Source of the DNA: Candidatus Oscillochloris fontis
Lineage (GTDB): Bacteria > Chloroflexota > Chloroflexia > Chloroflexales > Chloroflexaceae
DNA length: 64,000 bases
Assembly: GCF_004138135.1 (NCBI RefSeq)
Contig: NZ_RYFD01000022.1
Span: forward strand, 1-64,000
Reading direction: 5' to 3'
The position numbers were made by a program, and so were the translations under genes. Each line of letters opens with the position of its first letter. Position 1 is the stretch's first letter. Positions 34,298 to 43,379 of this stretch are shown in pieces. The notes under the pieces are model-generated. The model saw nothing but the letters and a program-made list of their open reading frames with translations. It did not search any database and was not told where the DNA came from.

Positions 34298-34324
34298 GAC
34301 AAGATCCCCCTTACGCTCTAAAAT
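34296..34324 (+). promoter_or_regulatory. Promoter of the Nudix/wHTH regulator gene
   Basis: TTGACA at 34296-34301, 17-bp spacer, TAAAAT at 34319-34324: a near-consensus housekeeping promoter 36 nt upstream of the start at 34360. Confidence 0.85.
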
Positions 34325-34345
34325 AGTGTAAATCTTACACTATTT
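34321..34345. promoter_or_regulatory. Palindromic operator overlapping the -10 box
   Basis: Perfect inverted repeat AAATAGTGTAA-ATC-TTACACTATTT. It starts inside the -10 hexamer and covers the expected transcription start. A dimeric repressor bound here would block RNA polymerase; the obvious candidate is the regulator encoded 15 nt downstream, giving autoregulation. Confidence 0.85.
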
Positions 34346-34359
34346 GAAGGAGCATTTCG

Positions 34360-35091
34360 ATGGAGCATCACGAGGAGACGGCGGCAACCTATGACGCCTC
34401 GCGCTATGAGCGTCCGTCCGTAACAGTAGATGTTGTCATCTTCACGTTGATTGAGCGTGAACTGCACGTCCTACTCGTGCAGCGCCGCCACTGGCCCTAT
34501 GATGGGTTCTGGGCCATTCCGGGGGGCTTCATCAATATGGATGAGTCGCTCGAACAAGCGGCGCGCCGCGAGTTGGAAGAAGAGACCGGCGTGCGCGATC
34601 TCTATATCGAGCAGCTCTTCACCTTTGGGGATGTTGGGCGTGATCCGCGCATGCGCGTGATTAGTGTCGCCTATATCGCACTGGTACGTTTTGATGCCCA
34701 GAAATTGCGCGTTAGTGAAGAGAGCCACGATGTGCGTTGGTTCCCGGTGAGTGATCTGCCGCATGACCTCGCCTTTGATCATGAGCAGATTCTGGCCTAT
34801 GCGATCTCGCGGCTGCGCTCGAAGTTGGAGTATACCACGCTCGCCTTCCAACTGTTGCCCGAACTCTTCTCGATCCTCGAATTGAAGCATATCTACGAGC
34901 AGATTTTGGGCGAGAAGTTGGACAAAGGCAACTTCTATCGTAAAATCAAAGAGGCCGGTCTGCTTGAAGAGACCAACCAGATGCGTGAGGGGCGTGGCCG
35001 CCCGACGCGGCTCTGGCGCTTTAAGCGGGATCGCGCCGGGGATAAGCAGTTTGTCTTTCGCTGGCGTGAGGATCGTGGGGATCGGGCCTGA
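34360..35091 (+). CDS. NrtR-type transcriptional regulator (Nudix + winged helix)
   Basis: 243-aa protein with an N-terminal Nudix domain and a C-terminal winged-helix domain (from about residue 160, LPELFSILELKHIYEQILG onward), the layout of NrtR-family regulators. Known members sense ADP-ribose and control NAD or pentose genes. The Nudix box is complete: G-x5-E-x7-RELEEETGV, starting GFINMDESLEQ. Many NrtR proteins have a degenerate box, so this one may also hydrolyse its ligand. GAAGGAG precedes ATG 34360. A perfect operator covers its promoter. It lies next to rpiA-rpe, which hints at pentose control. Confidence 0.87.
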   Translation: MEHHEETAATYDASRYERPSVTVDVVIFTLIERELHVLLVQRRHWPYDGFWAIPGGFINMDESLEQAARRELEEETGVRDLYIEQLFTFGDVGRDPRMRVISVAYIALVRFDAQKLRVSEESHDVRWFPVSDLPHDLAFDHEQILAYAISRLRSKLEYTTLAFQLLPELFSILELKHIYEQILGEKLDKGNFYRKIKEAGLLEETNQMREGRGRPTRLWRFKRDRAGDKQFVFRWREDRGDRA

Positions 35092-35138
35092 TCTGCTGAT
35101 ATACCTGTTTATACTTCTCCTACGGAAGCCCGTTGTTC

Positions 35139-35236
35139 TGTCACGCTGAGCGTATGATCCGAAGTTAGCGAAGGTGTGATGCCCAATTCCTGACCGGGGT
35201 CTTTCGCTTCGCCTTGCGGCTCCGCTCAGGGTGACA
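35139..35236. repeat. TGTCACGCTGAGCG-type inverted repeat, copy 2
   Basis: About 98-bp element with ends TGTCACGCTGAGCG and CCGCTCAGGGTGACA, the same terminal sequence as at 15260-15319 but a different middle. It lies between the regulator and the lytic transglycosylase gene. Confidence 0.65.
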
Positions 35237-35265
35237 ACGTCCTTTACCCCAGTTTGTGAGGTTGA

Positions 35266-37665
35266 ATGACCATACACGGTATGCCATATCGCACCGCTTG
35301 GGTGTTGCTGGTTTGGTTTCTTCTGTTAGCGCTCTCCGGTTGTGAGGTGGTATCTGCTCCACCCCCTGACACCACCACCACTTCGGTTGTACTGGGCGTT
35401 ACCCCCTCACCCCCATCCCCCACGGACGTACCCGCTCCACCTCCGGCTCCTGTCCTCTTGAGTCGGGCGTTGGCCGCTCGCCAGATCGGTGCCGATCTGG
35501 ATGCGGCGCAGGATCTGAGTGCGCTGCTCAATGCCTACCCGAATGATCCCGAAGCCCCTCAGGCGCGCTTCTTTTTGGCCGAGAGTATGGCTCGCCGGGG
35601 TCTCTGGAGTGCCGCCGCGCAACTCTTCCGACCCTTTGCCGATGGCCCCACGGATGATCCGCTGCATGCTCCGGCGCTCTTTTGGTTGGCGCGTTGCACC
35701 GAAGAGGCTGGTGATCATGCCACTGCGGTCGATCTCTACCAGCGTTACCGCGATCTCGCGACGCCGCTTGAACCCTATGCTGCCATGCGTCAAGCCGCTC
35801 AACTCGTCGCCTTGGGGCGTCAGGCTGATGCCGCCGCTGCCTATACGCATGTGGCGCGCCTCGATATTGTGCGCGGTGAGCGTGCCGGGAGTTATGAGCG
35901 GGCGATTGAACTGCATATTCAGTTGGGTGATCCGGCGGTTGCGCTCGATCTCTATACCGAATTGCTCGATTTTGCGCAGACCCCAACCTACCGTGCCCGT
36001 ATCCTCTTTGATGCCGCGAGTTTGGCCCAGCAATTGGGTCAGGCTGAACAGGCGGCGGCCTGGTTGCGCCAACTCATTGCCGATGCTCCGGCAACCTCGC
36101 AGGCTCAGATCGCTGTTGATCAGTTGCTCGCAGCCGGTGATACTGCCCTCAGCCCAGCGGCGGCAGCCCAGGTCTTGATGCAGGCCGAGCGCTGGCCGGA
36201 GGCGTTGACGCAGTTTGATCTGGCGCTTGCCCAAGCCGCTGATCTCGAAGTGGCGACGGAGTTGCGCCGTCTGCGCGGCATGACGCTGCGTTTCCAGGGC
36301 GATTTTCCGGCGGCGCTGGCGGCTTTGTCTGAGGCCGGCGCGATGAGTCCCAATAGCGAAGCCGGGCGGCAGGCCCAACTGGATTGGATTCAGACCCTCG
36401 GCCAGAGTGGCGAGGTGGAACGGGCGAGTGTCGCCTACCAGGAGTATGCGGCGAATTACCCCGATGATCCGCGTGCGCCCGATGCGCTGGATCGCGCCGC
36501 GCAGTTGCGCGAGCGTTTGGGGGATCGTGAAGGAACGTTGGCTATCCAGCGCTCGCTAGGTGAACGCTACCCCCAGAGTTCCCAGGCTGCGAGTGTGTTG
36601 CACCGGGCGGCCATGGCGCTCTTCCGCAGTGGCGATTATGCGCAGGCGCGAGCGTTCTGGCAGATCTTGGCCGAGCAGGCACGCGGTGAGGTGCAGGCTC
36701 AGGCGGCCTTCTGGGCGGCCCGTAGTGCGGTGGCCCAGAGCGATCCTGCCGCTGCCAGCGCGTTGTTCCGCGTTGCCTTGGACGCCGCGCCGAGTAGCTA
36801 TTATACTGCGCGTGCCAGTGAGGAGTTGGGGCTGGAACTTCAGGGTAGTGTGCCGCTCGATGCGCCGCTGAACGAGAGTGATTGGGCGACTCTGCGTGCC
36901 TGGGTGCGTAGTTGGCCCGATCAGGCTGCGGCACCCACCCCGGAAGAGCTTGGGCTTGAAGCCGATGGTTCTGTGCGCCGCGCCACCCTGCTTGTTGAGG
37001 TGGGGCTAGGAACCGAGGCGCGCAATGAGTGGCTGGCGGCCATAGAGCGTTGGACCGACGATCCGCCGCGTTTGGCCGAACTGGCGCGCCTTGCGCATTC
37101 CCAAGGCTCGGCCTATGTCGCGCTGCGTAGCGCGGCCCGTCTGGCGCGCCTCGCCCCCAGCGATTCGCCCCAACCACTGGTGCTCGAACGGCTCCTCTAT
37201 CCGGCCCCCTACCCCGCGTTGCTCATCCAACAATCTGCCGAACGTGGGCTGGACCCGCGCCTGCTCTACGCGCTGCTGCGCCAGGAGAGCCTCTTCGACC
37301 CCCTGGCGACCTCGTGGGTGGGCGCACGCGGTATGGCCCAGGTGATGCCCGCTACCGGCGAGGGGATCGCCCACAATCTGGGGCTCGCCGACTTTACGCT
37401 CGATGATCTCTACCGCCCGGTGGTGAGTGTGAACTTTGGAGCCTACTACCTGAGCGCTCGCATGGCCGACATGCAGGGGAGTATCCAGGGGGGCTTGGCC
37501 TCCTACAACGGTGGCCTGGGGAATGCCCAACGCTGGGCGGGGGGCAGTTTTATCAGCGATCCCGATCTCTTTACCGAAGGGGTGGATTTCGCCGAGACCC
37601 GTGGCTATATCAAGGCCGTGTATGGGTTTTATGCGGTTTACCAGCGTATTTACACTCAGCCGTAG
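35266..37665 (+). CDS. Lipoprotein lytic transglycosylase with TPR-type repeats (Slt-like)
   Basis: 799-aa envelope protein. The lipobox LALSGC near residues 22-27 predicts an exported lipoprotein, then a Pro/Thr-rich linker. Residues 65-640 are a superhelix of TPR-like Ala/Leu repeats, as in Slt70. The C-terminal SLT domain (from about 655) has the catalytic Glu in LLRQESLFDP, then ARGMAQVMPATGEG and ASYNGGLGNAQRW. It cleaves peptidoglycan glycan strands to 1,6-anhydro products. The start at ATG 35266 has GAGG 4 nt away; ATG 35281 is also possible. It converges on the hybrid kinase gene 3 nt away. Confidence 0.92.
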   Translation: MTIHGMPYRTAWVLLVWFLLLALSGCEVVSAPPPDTTTTSVVLGVTPSPPSPTDVPAPPPAPVLLSRALAARQIGADLDAAQDLSALLNAYPNDPEAPQARFFLAESMARRGLWSAAAQLFRPFADGPTDDPLHAPALFWLARCTEEAGDHATAVDLYQRYRDLATPLEPYAAMRQAAQLVALGRQADAAAAYTHVARLDIVRGERAGSYERAIELHIQLGDPAVALDLYTELLDFAQTPTYRARILFDAASLAQQLGQAEQAAAWLRQLIADAPATSQAQIAVDQLLAAGDTALSPAAAAQVLMQAERWPEALTQFDLALAQAADLEVATELRRLRGMTLRFQGDFPAALAALSEAGAMSPNSEAGRQAQLDWIQTLGQSGEVERASVAYQEYAANYPDDPRAPDALDRAAQLRERLGDREGTLAIQRSLGERYPQSSQAASVLHRAAMALFRSGDYAQARAFWQILAEQARGEVQAQAAFWAARSAVAQSDPAAASALFRVALDAAPSSYYTARASEELGLELQGSVPLDAPLNESDWATLRAWVRSWPDQAAAPTPEELGLEADGSVRRATLLVEVGLGTEARNEWLAAIERWTDDPPRLAELARLAHSQGSAYVALRSAARLARLAPSDSPQPLVLERLLYPAPYPALLIQQSAERGLDPRLLYALLRQESLFDPLATSWVGARGMAQVMPATGEGIAHNLGLADFTLDDLYRPVVSVNFGAYYLSARMADMQGSIQGGLASYNGGLGNAQRWAGGSFISDPDLFTEGVDFAETRGYIKAVYGFYAVYQRIYTQP

Positions 37666-37668
37666 GGG

Positions 37669-38859
37669 TTACCCCCGCACCACCGCCGCCCGTGGCAACA
37701 CCACCGTAAACATACTTCCTTGCCCTGGGGTGCTGCGTACCGTGATGTGCCCACCATGCGCATTCAGCACATGTTGAACGATGGCTAACCCCAAGCCACT
37801 GCCGGCATGCCCACTGGCGAGCGAGCTATCTACGCGGTAGAAGGGCAAGAAGATCTTCTCGTGGCATTCGGGAGGGATACCGATCCCACTATCTTCCACC
37901 CGGATGATCAGCCGTGATGGCTCATCCTGAAAGACCACTCGCACCCATCCACCAGCCGGGGTAAACTTGATCGCATTATCAATCAGGTTGCGCACCAGTT
38001 GTTCGATTCCACTGGTATCGGCGAATAGGGGCGCAACCTCAGTCCCCTGTACATCAAAACGAATACCCGCCTGCTTCGCTCGATCATGGAAGAGTAAGAG
38101 GCTCTGTTGGAGCAGATCGCGCAGGTTGATCCGGCGTAGGTGAAAGCTACGCGAACGCAGTTCTTGGAAGTAGAGTAGGTTGTTGAGTTGTTGTGAAAGA
38201 ATCGTACAACTGCGCCGCATCACTCCCATCGCCTCGCTCTGTGGGGGGCTGAGCGTGCCAAGCATACCGCGATCAAAGAGTTCGATATAGCCGATCAGCG
38301 CGGTCAGGGGAGTGCGTAGTTCGTGCGAGAGGGTGGCCAGAAATTGGCTCTTGAGCGTGTCAAGTTCTTGGAGGGCAGTATTGGCTGCGCTGAGTTCGCG
38401 GACTTGCTGTTCAAGCCGCTCCACCAACTTCTGGTTATAGCTGCGCAGCAGACTGCGTTCATCGCTCTCGGCAGAGATCTGTTCGCGGCGCCCACCCAGA
38501 AATTCGGCGATCTGGTGGGGGAGTTGGCGCGTATCAATTGGCTTGGTCAGGTACCCATCACATCCCGCCACCAACGCCTGTTCGCGTGCCCCGGATGAAC
38601 TATCGGCGGTTAAGGCGATGATCGGAATCCCCACGAGGTGGGGCAGACTACGCAGCCGGGTAGTTGTTTCGTAGCCATCCAGCCCCGGCAAGCCCAGATC
38701 AACCAAGATCAAGACCGGAAGAGACTCGCGTGCTAGTGAGATTCCACTTGGCCCATCCTCCGCAATGAGGACGTGGTATCCGCGTGCGCCCAATACTCGT
38801 TCCACGAGGCGTTGATTGTCGCGGTTATCTTCAATGTAGAGGATTTTGGGAGTGTTCAT
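37669..38859 (-). CDS. Receiver-histidine kinase hybrid
   Basis: 396-aa soluble protein: receiver domain at residues 1-125 with YIEDN and phospho-acceptor Asp54 (LILVDLGLPGLDG), a coiled coil (135-165), HisKA with His179 in LSHELRTPLTALIGY, and HATPase_c (about 275-390; LVRNLIDNAIKFTPAGGW, SGLGLAIVQHVLNAHGG). The receiver at the N-terminus suggests its kinase is controlled by phosphorylation from another kinase. It lies 40 nt downstream of the large dCache kinase on the same strand, which is the natural upstream partner. Confidence 0.93.
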   Translation of the reverse strand: MNTPKILYIEDNRDNQRLVERVLGARGYHVLIAEDGPSGISLARESLPVLILVDLGLPGLDGYETTTRLRSLPHLVGIPIIALTADSSSGAREQALVAGCDGYLTKPIDTRQLPHQIAEFLGGRREQISAESDERSLLRSYNQKLVERLEQQVRELSAANTALQELDTLKSQFLATLSHELRTPLTALIGYIELFDRGMLGTLSPPQSEAMGVMRRSCTILSQQLNNLLYFQELRSRSFHLRRINLRDLLQQSLLLFHDRAKQAGIRFDVQGTEVAPLFADTSGIEQLVRNLIDNAIKFTPAGGWVRVVFQDEPSRLIIRVEDSGIGIPPECHEKIFLPFYRVDSSLASGHAGSGLGLAIVQHVLNAHGGHITVRSTPGQGSMFTVVLPRAAVVRG

Positions 38860-38899
38860 GGATGTATCTGCTTCTGCTTCTGCACCCTGATCCTACCTC

Positions 38900-41485
38900 C
38901 TACGTTGCTATCGGTAGGCTTACACTAAAAGTACTGCCCTCATTGGGGCTACTCTCAACCCAGATGCGCCCTTGGTGGGCCTCGACCAGCCGTCGCACAA
39001 TGGCTAACCCCAGCCCAGTACCGCGCCGTCGTAGCCGCTTGTCGTGTACCTGGACAAACTCCTCGAAGATCTCATGCTGGCGGTTGGCTGGAATACCGAT
39101 TCCAGTATCGCGGATGCTCATTACCACCACGGGTTGGGAGGTACCATCGAGTCGTAGTTCATCACTGCGGTAGGCACTGACAGTAATCGTTCCGCGCTCA
39201 GTGAATTTTACCGCATTTGAGAGCAGATTGAATAGGATCTGTCGTATGCGATCTGCATCGGCATAGATGGGTGGCAGATCTGAAGGTAGGTTCTGGTTGA
39301 GGCTCACCTGGCCTTCGCGCAACAAGCCCTGCATGGTGTCTATCACTTCACTTACCACCGGGGCCAGCGCAACCTGCCCCAGATCAAGATCGAGGTGTCC
39401 GGCTTCAATCCGCGCCAGATCGAGCAGTTCGTTGATTAGATGCAGCAAGAAGCGCCCATTGCGGTTAATGCTCTGGGCATCTTCACGTTGCGTTGGTGAG
39501 AGTGGTCCATCAAGTTCATCAATCAGAACGGTCGAGAAGCCGATAATCGCATTCAGGGGCGTGCGTAGCTCATGCGAGATGCCGGTGAGGAAATCGCTTT
39601 TGCGCCGATCTGCCAATTGGGCCTGTTCCAGTGCGGCGCGCAACTCCTCGGTGCGCTGGGCGACTTGATGTTCGAGGTTGTGGTAGAGTTGCACGTTCTG
39701 AATCGTTAGGCCGACCATACTGGCGAACATGAGTAATTGGCTGGCATCCTGTGGCTGAATGTTGCGCTGACTCAGGTGGTAGTCGGCAGCGAGGACACCA
39801 ATGACTTGCTCTTCGCGGCCAAAGATCGGTACTTGGACATACGAGTGGCCGCCCGAAATCACCTGCTTGCGCCGGTCTACCCGTGGGTGGTTCCAGGGGT
39901 CATCAACAATCACCGCCTTACCGCTGCGTACCACATCGGCTTCGACGGTGCCCCCATCGAGGCGCAATGGTTCAACATTGACGACCTGGACAAAGTGGGC
40001 GGCTTGGTGTTCGTTGCCGCTGCCGAACGAAGCGCTGGCTGCCTTCAGGTACTTGCCTTCGACCAGATAGAGTACCGCTCGATCAAAACCGAAACGCTCA
40101 CACACCGCATCAGGGATGCGCTCAAGCAGCGCTTCGAGATCGAGGATGCCCTTTAGTTCATTGGAGACGTTATTGAGGTTGGCGAGTTGCTGCGCGTGCA
40201 TCTCCAGTTCGGCCACTTTGCTCTGGAGGGCGGTGGTCATGGTGTTGAAGGCGTCCACCAGTTCGCCAATCTCATCCGCGCCAGCCTGCGGTAAGCGTTC
40301 ATCGAGCTTGCCACTGGCTACGGCACGCACGCCATATTGCAGCGCACGGATGGGCCGCGTGAAGGAGAGTGACATAAAGACACTCCCCACGCCAATCGCC
40401 GATGCCACTACCACGAGCAACAGGGTGAGTTGATGTCGCAGACGATCCTGGCTCTCCCCAATCCGCTGGCCGGTGTTAAGGGCGGGTTGAATGATCGCAT
40501 CGGCAGGTACCACCATCCCCACACTCCAGCCGGAGGCGCTGATCGGGGCGTAGCTGATATAGCTTGGTTGATCCTCGTACTCGATCTGTTCGATGCCGGT
40601 CTGGTGATCGAGCATCTTCTCTACCAGAATGCGCAGTTCTTCGCTCGGTGAGTCGTGCAGATTCTCGCTCTGGAATGGCTCATCCCAGTTGGTATTGGCG
40701 GCGCTCAGGTTAGGGCGCACAATCACATCGCCCACGGTATTGAGCATGAAGGCGTAGCCTCCCTGGCCAATATCAACCGTGAGCAGATCCTGTTGGATGG
40801 TGCTGAGGAGGAGATCGAAGGCCACCACACCGATCAACTGGCCCTGCGAACCATACACGGGTGTCGCGCAGGTGGTTGCTAAGGCTCCGGTGTTGGCATC
40901 CACATACGCATCTGTCCAAATTGTCTTCCCAGCCTCGCGGGCCTGGATGTACCATGGCCGCTGACGTGGGTCAAAGGGCTGGATTGTCAGCAGTTTGTCA
41001 ATGACGGATGTATCGTTAAAGGCAATGATTCCGCCCTGATCAAGCGCGATATAGCCAATACTGAAGAGGCTGTTGTGATCAATCACCGACTGGAGTAGCG
41101 GAATCATCTGCTGCGCATAGGCTACCTGGGGGGTATAGCTCGCTAACAGTTCAGGACTGGGCGCAGGCGCAATCCAGACCCGGTCGGCAGTCCGATTTGG
41201 AACGGGTTCGGTGGCTTGATGGGCGGCATAGCTGGCAACCCCCTCTACCTGTTGCTGGATGGCAGTGAGGGTGACATTATAGAACTGGGCGCGTTCGCGG
41301 GCGCGTTGGGCTAGTGTCTCTTCGGCTTGGTTGCGTAGGGCATTGGTGCCCTCTTCGACCGCAGTATCATGGGCGCGGGCGAGGCCCGTCAGCCCTAACC
41401 AGCCCACAAAAATCAGGGGAGGGAGCGAGAGAGTTAAGAGTAAAAACAGGATCTTCTGCTGGATGCGCGAACGAAAACGATGCAT
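38900..41485 (-). CDS. dCache-HAMP-GAF sensor histidine kinase
   Basis: 861-aa membrane sensor. TM1 is near residues 12-35, an extracytoplasmic double-Cache-type domain follows (GYIALDQGGIIAFNDTSVID, RQRPWYIQAREAGKTIWTDA), then TM2 and HAMP near 350-425 (SFTRPIRALQYGVRAVASGK), a GAF domain (about 460-610), HisKA with His638 (GISHELRTPLNAIIGF) and HATPase_c (LFNLLSNAVKFTERG, GTGLGLAIVRRLVEAH). Small organic ligands such as amino or carboxylic acids are typical for dCache. ATG 41485 is preferred to TTG 41563, as it places the membrane helix at the N-terminus; neither has a good ribosome-binding site. Confidence 0.9.
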   Translation of the reverse strand: MHRFRSRIQQKILFLLLTLSLPPLIFVGWLGLTGLARAHDTAVEEGTNALRNQAEETLAQRARERAQFYNVTLTAIQQQVEGVASYAAHQATEPVPNRTADRVWIAPAPSPELLASYTPQVAYAQQMIPLLQSVIDHNSLFSIGYIALDQGGIIAFNDTSVIDKLLTIQPFDPRQRPWYIQAREAGKTIWTDAYVDANTGALATTCATPVYGSQGQLIGVVAFDLLLSTIQQDLLTVDIGQGGYAFMLNTVGDVIVRPNLSAANTNWDEPFQSENLHDSPSEELRILVEKMLDHQTGIEQIEYEDQPSYISYAPISASGWSVGMVVPADAIIQPALNTGQRIGESQDRLRHQLTLLLVVVASAIGVGSVFMSLSFTRPIRALQYGVRAVASGKLDERLPQAGADEIGELVDAFNTMTTALQSKVAELEMHAQQLANLNNVSNELKGILDLEALLERIPDAVCERFGFDRAVLYLVEGKYLKAASASFGSGNEHQAAHFVQVVNVEPLRLDGGTVEADVVRSGKAVIVDDPWNHPRVDRRKQVISGGHSYVQVPIFGREEQVIGVLAADYHLSQRNIQPQDASQLLMFASMVGLTIQNVQLYHNLEHQVAQRTEELRAALEQAQLADRRKSDFLTGISHELRTPLNAIIGFSTVLIDELDGPLSPTQREDAQSINRNGRFLLHLINELLDLARIEAGHLDLDLGQVALAPVVSEVIDTMQGLLREGQVSLNQNLPSDLPPIYADADRIRQILFNLLSNAVKFTERGTITVSAYRSDELRLDGTSQPVVVMSIRDTGIGIPANRQHEIFEEFVQVHDKRLRRRGTGLGLAIVRRLVEAHQGRIWVESSPNEGSTFSVSLPIAT

Positions 41486-41656
41486 GGACGACGCGCTTTC
41501 GTTTAGGTTGGAATCTGGTTCATACGCATCGTACCAGGAGTTGCGTGCTGATGCAATCGGCAAACATTAAGAGAGGTTTACGGATTTGCGTCCCCCCGTG
41601 AAGGGTCTTATACTGGCAAGCACTGTCTCTATCTTTGCGGATACTAGGGAATTCCC

Positions 41657-43378
41657 ATGAAATATACGCTTGAACGCTTTACCGATGAGGTGCGCTCGGT
41701 CATCGCCGCTACGGGGCGGGTCGCGCCGGAGTTGATCGAGACCGCCACACCCAAATCGAATATTCCAGCCGATCTGGCCTTCCCGGCCTTTCGCGCCGCA
41801 AAGGCGTTGGGTCTTCCGCCGCCCCAGTTGGCCAGCGAGTTGGCTGCCAGCATCACACTGGCTCCCGATTCGCTGATTGGTGCGGTGAGTGCCACCGGGC
41901 CGTTCCTCAACTTCAGTCTGCATCCGCAGCGTTTGGCCGAGGCGGTGCTGGCCGAGGTTGCTCAGATGGGCGCGGCCTATGGTACCCATACCGATGGTGC
42001 CGACCAGATGATCGTGGTGGATTATTCGGCCCCCAATATCGCCAAGCGCATGCACGTTGGTCATATCCGCAGCACGATTATTGGCCAGAGTTTGGTCAAT
42101 ATCTTCCGTGCCCTGGGCTATACGGTGGTGGGCGATAACCACCTGGGTGATTGGGGTAAGCAGTTTGGGGTGGTGCTGGCGGCAATTGAGTTGTATGGTC
42201 GCCCCGACGCTGTGGGCGAGGCCGCCCTGGAGGCGCTTGAGGCGCAGTATGCGCGCTATGCCGCTGCGGCCAAGGATCAGCCGCAGCTTGATGAGGCGGC
42301 TCGCCACTGGTCGTTGCGTCTCGAACAGGGTGATGCCCAGGCACGTGATCTGTGGCAGTGGTGTGTTGATCTGACTATGCACGCCGCCCAGCGCAACTAT
42401 GATCGCTTAGGGGTGCATATTGACCACGCTTATGGCGAGAGTTTCTATGAGCACATGCTGCCTGATGTGATCGCGGAGGCGCTCGATAAGGGCGTGGCTC
42501 AGCGTGAAGAGGGCGGCGCGGTGGTGATTACCGACCTTGAGAAGTTGCCCACCTTCCTCCTTCAGCGTAGTGATGGCGGGACGCTCTACATGACCCGCGA
42601 TTTGGCGACGGTGCTCTTCCGCCTTACCGAGTTCAAGCCGACGCGCATCGTTTATGTGGTGGGTGAACCCCAGGCGCTCCACTTGCGCCAGCTCTTCGCC
42701 CTGACCCATGCGATGGGCCATGCACTTGCTACTGATCTGGTTCATATCGCCTTCGGCACGGTCTTTGATGCCAGTGGCCAGCCGCTCTCGACCCGGCGCG
42801 GCAATATGGTCTACCTAGAGAGCCTGCTCGATGAGGCGGTGGCGCGTGCCTTGGCGGTGGTCGAACAGAAGAGTCCCGATCTGCCTGCCGAGGAGAAGCA
42901 GGCAGTGGCCGAGGCGGTCGGGGTCGGTGCGGTGGTCTATAACGATCTCTACCAGGATACCAAGCGCAATATCACCCTCGATTGGGATCGGATGTTGGCC
43001 ACCGAAGGCAATAGTGCTACCTATCTGCAATATTCGCACGCCCGTTGTTGCTCGATTCTGCGGCGTGCCGAGGCGGATGGGAGTGACATCACGCATGCGG
43101 CGCTGCTCATCCACCCCGCCGAAGTGAGCTTGATCAAGCATCTGGCGCGCCTGCCCGCTGCGCTGCGTGAGGCTGGCGAGCGCTACGCCCCCTTTGTCAT
43201 CGCCGATTGGTGCTACACCACTGCCCGTGAATTTGGGGTCTTCTTTGAGCAGTGTCCAGTGTTGAAGGCCGAGCAATCGGCATTGCGCAGCGCTCGGCTG
43301 GCGCTCGTGGCGGCTACGGCCCACGCGCTCAGGGTTGGCTTGGGGTTATTAGGAATCCAAGCCCCGGAACGGATGTAG
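41657..43378 (+). CDS. argS: Arginyl-tRNA synthetase
   Basis: 573-aa class Ia synthetase. An N-terminal Add-1-like domain is followed by the catalytic core with the HIGH-equivalent HVGH in APNIAKRMHVGHIRST, DNHLGDWGKQFG, and the STRRGNMVYL segment. The DALR anticodon-binding domain ends the protein. The start is ATG 41657. It leads a tightly packed unit with the HAD phosphatase gene (1 nt later), a membrane protein, mscL, tyrS and an SDR. Confidence 0.97.
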   Translation: MKYTLERFTDEVRSVIAATGRVAPELIETATPKSNIPADLAFPAFRAAKALGLPPPQLASELAASITLAPDSLIGAVSATGPFLNFSLHPQRLAEAVLAEVAQMGAAYGTHTDGADQMIVVDYSAPNIAKRMHVGHIRSTIIGQSLVNIFRALGYTVVGDNHLGDWGKQFGVVLAAIELYGRPDAVGEAALEALEAQYARYAAAAKDQPQLDEAARHWSLRLEQGDAQARDLWQWCVDLTMHAAQRNYDRLGVHIDHAYGESFYEHMLPDVIAEALDKGVAQREEGGAVVITDLEKLPTFLLQRSDGGTLYMTRDLATVLFRLTEFKPTRIVYVVGEPQALHLRQLFALTHAMGHALATDLVHIAFGTVFDASGQPLSTRRGNMVYLESLLDEAVARALAVVEQKSPDLPAEEKQAVAEAVGVGAVVYNDLYQDTKRNITLDWDRMLATEGNSATYLQYSHARCCSILRRAEADGSDITHAALLIHPAEVSLIKHLARLPAALREAGERYAPFVIADWCYTTAREFGVFFEQCPVLKAEQSALRSARLALVAATAHALRVGLGLLGIQAPERM

Positions 43379-43379
43379 T

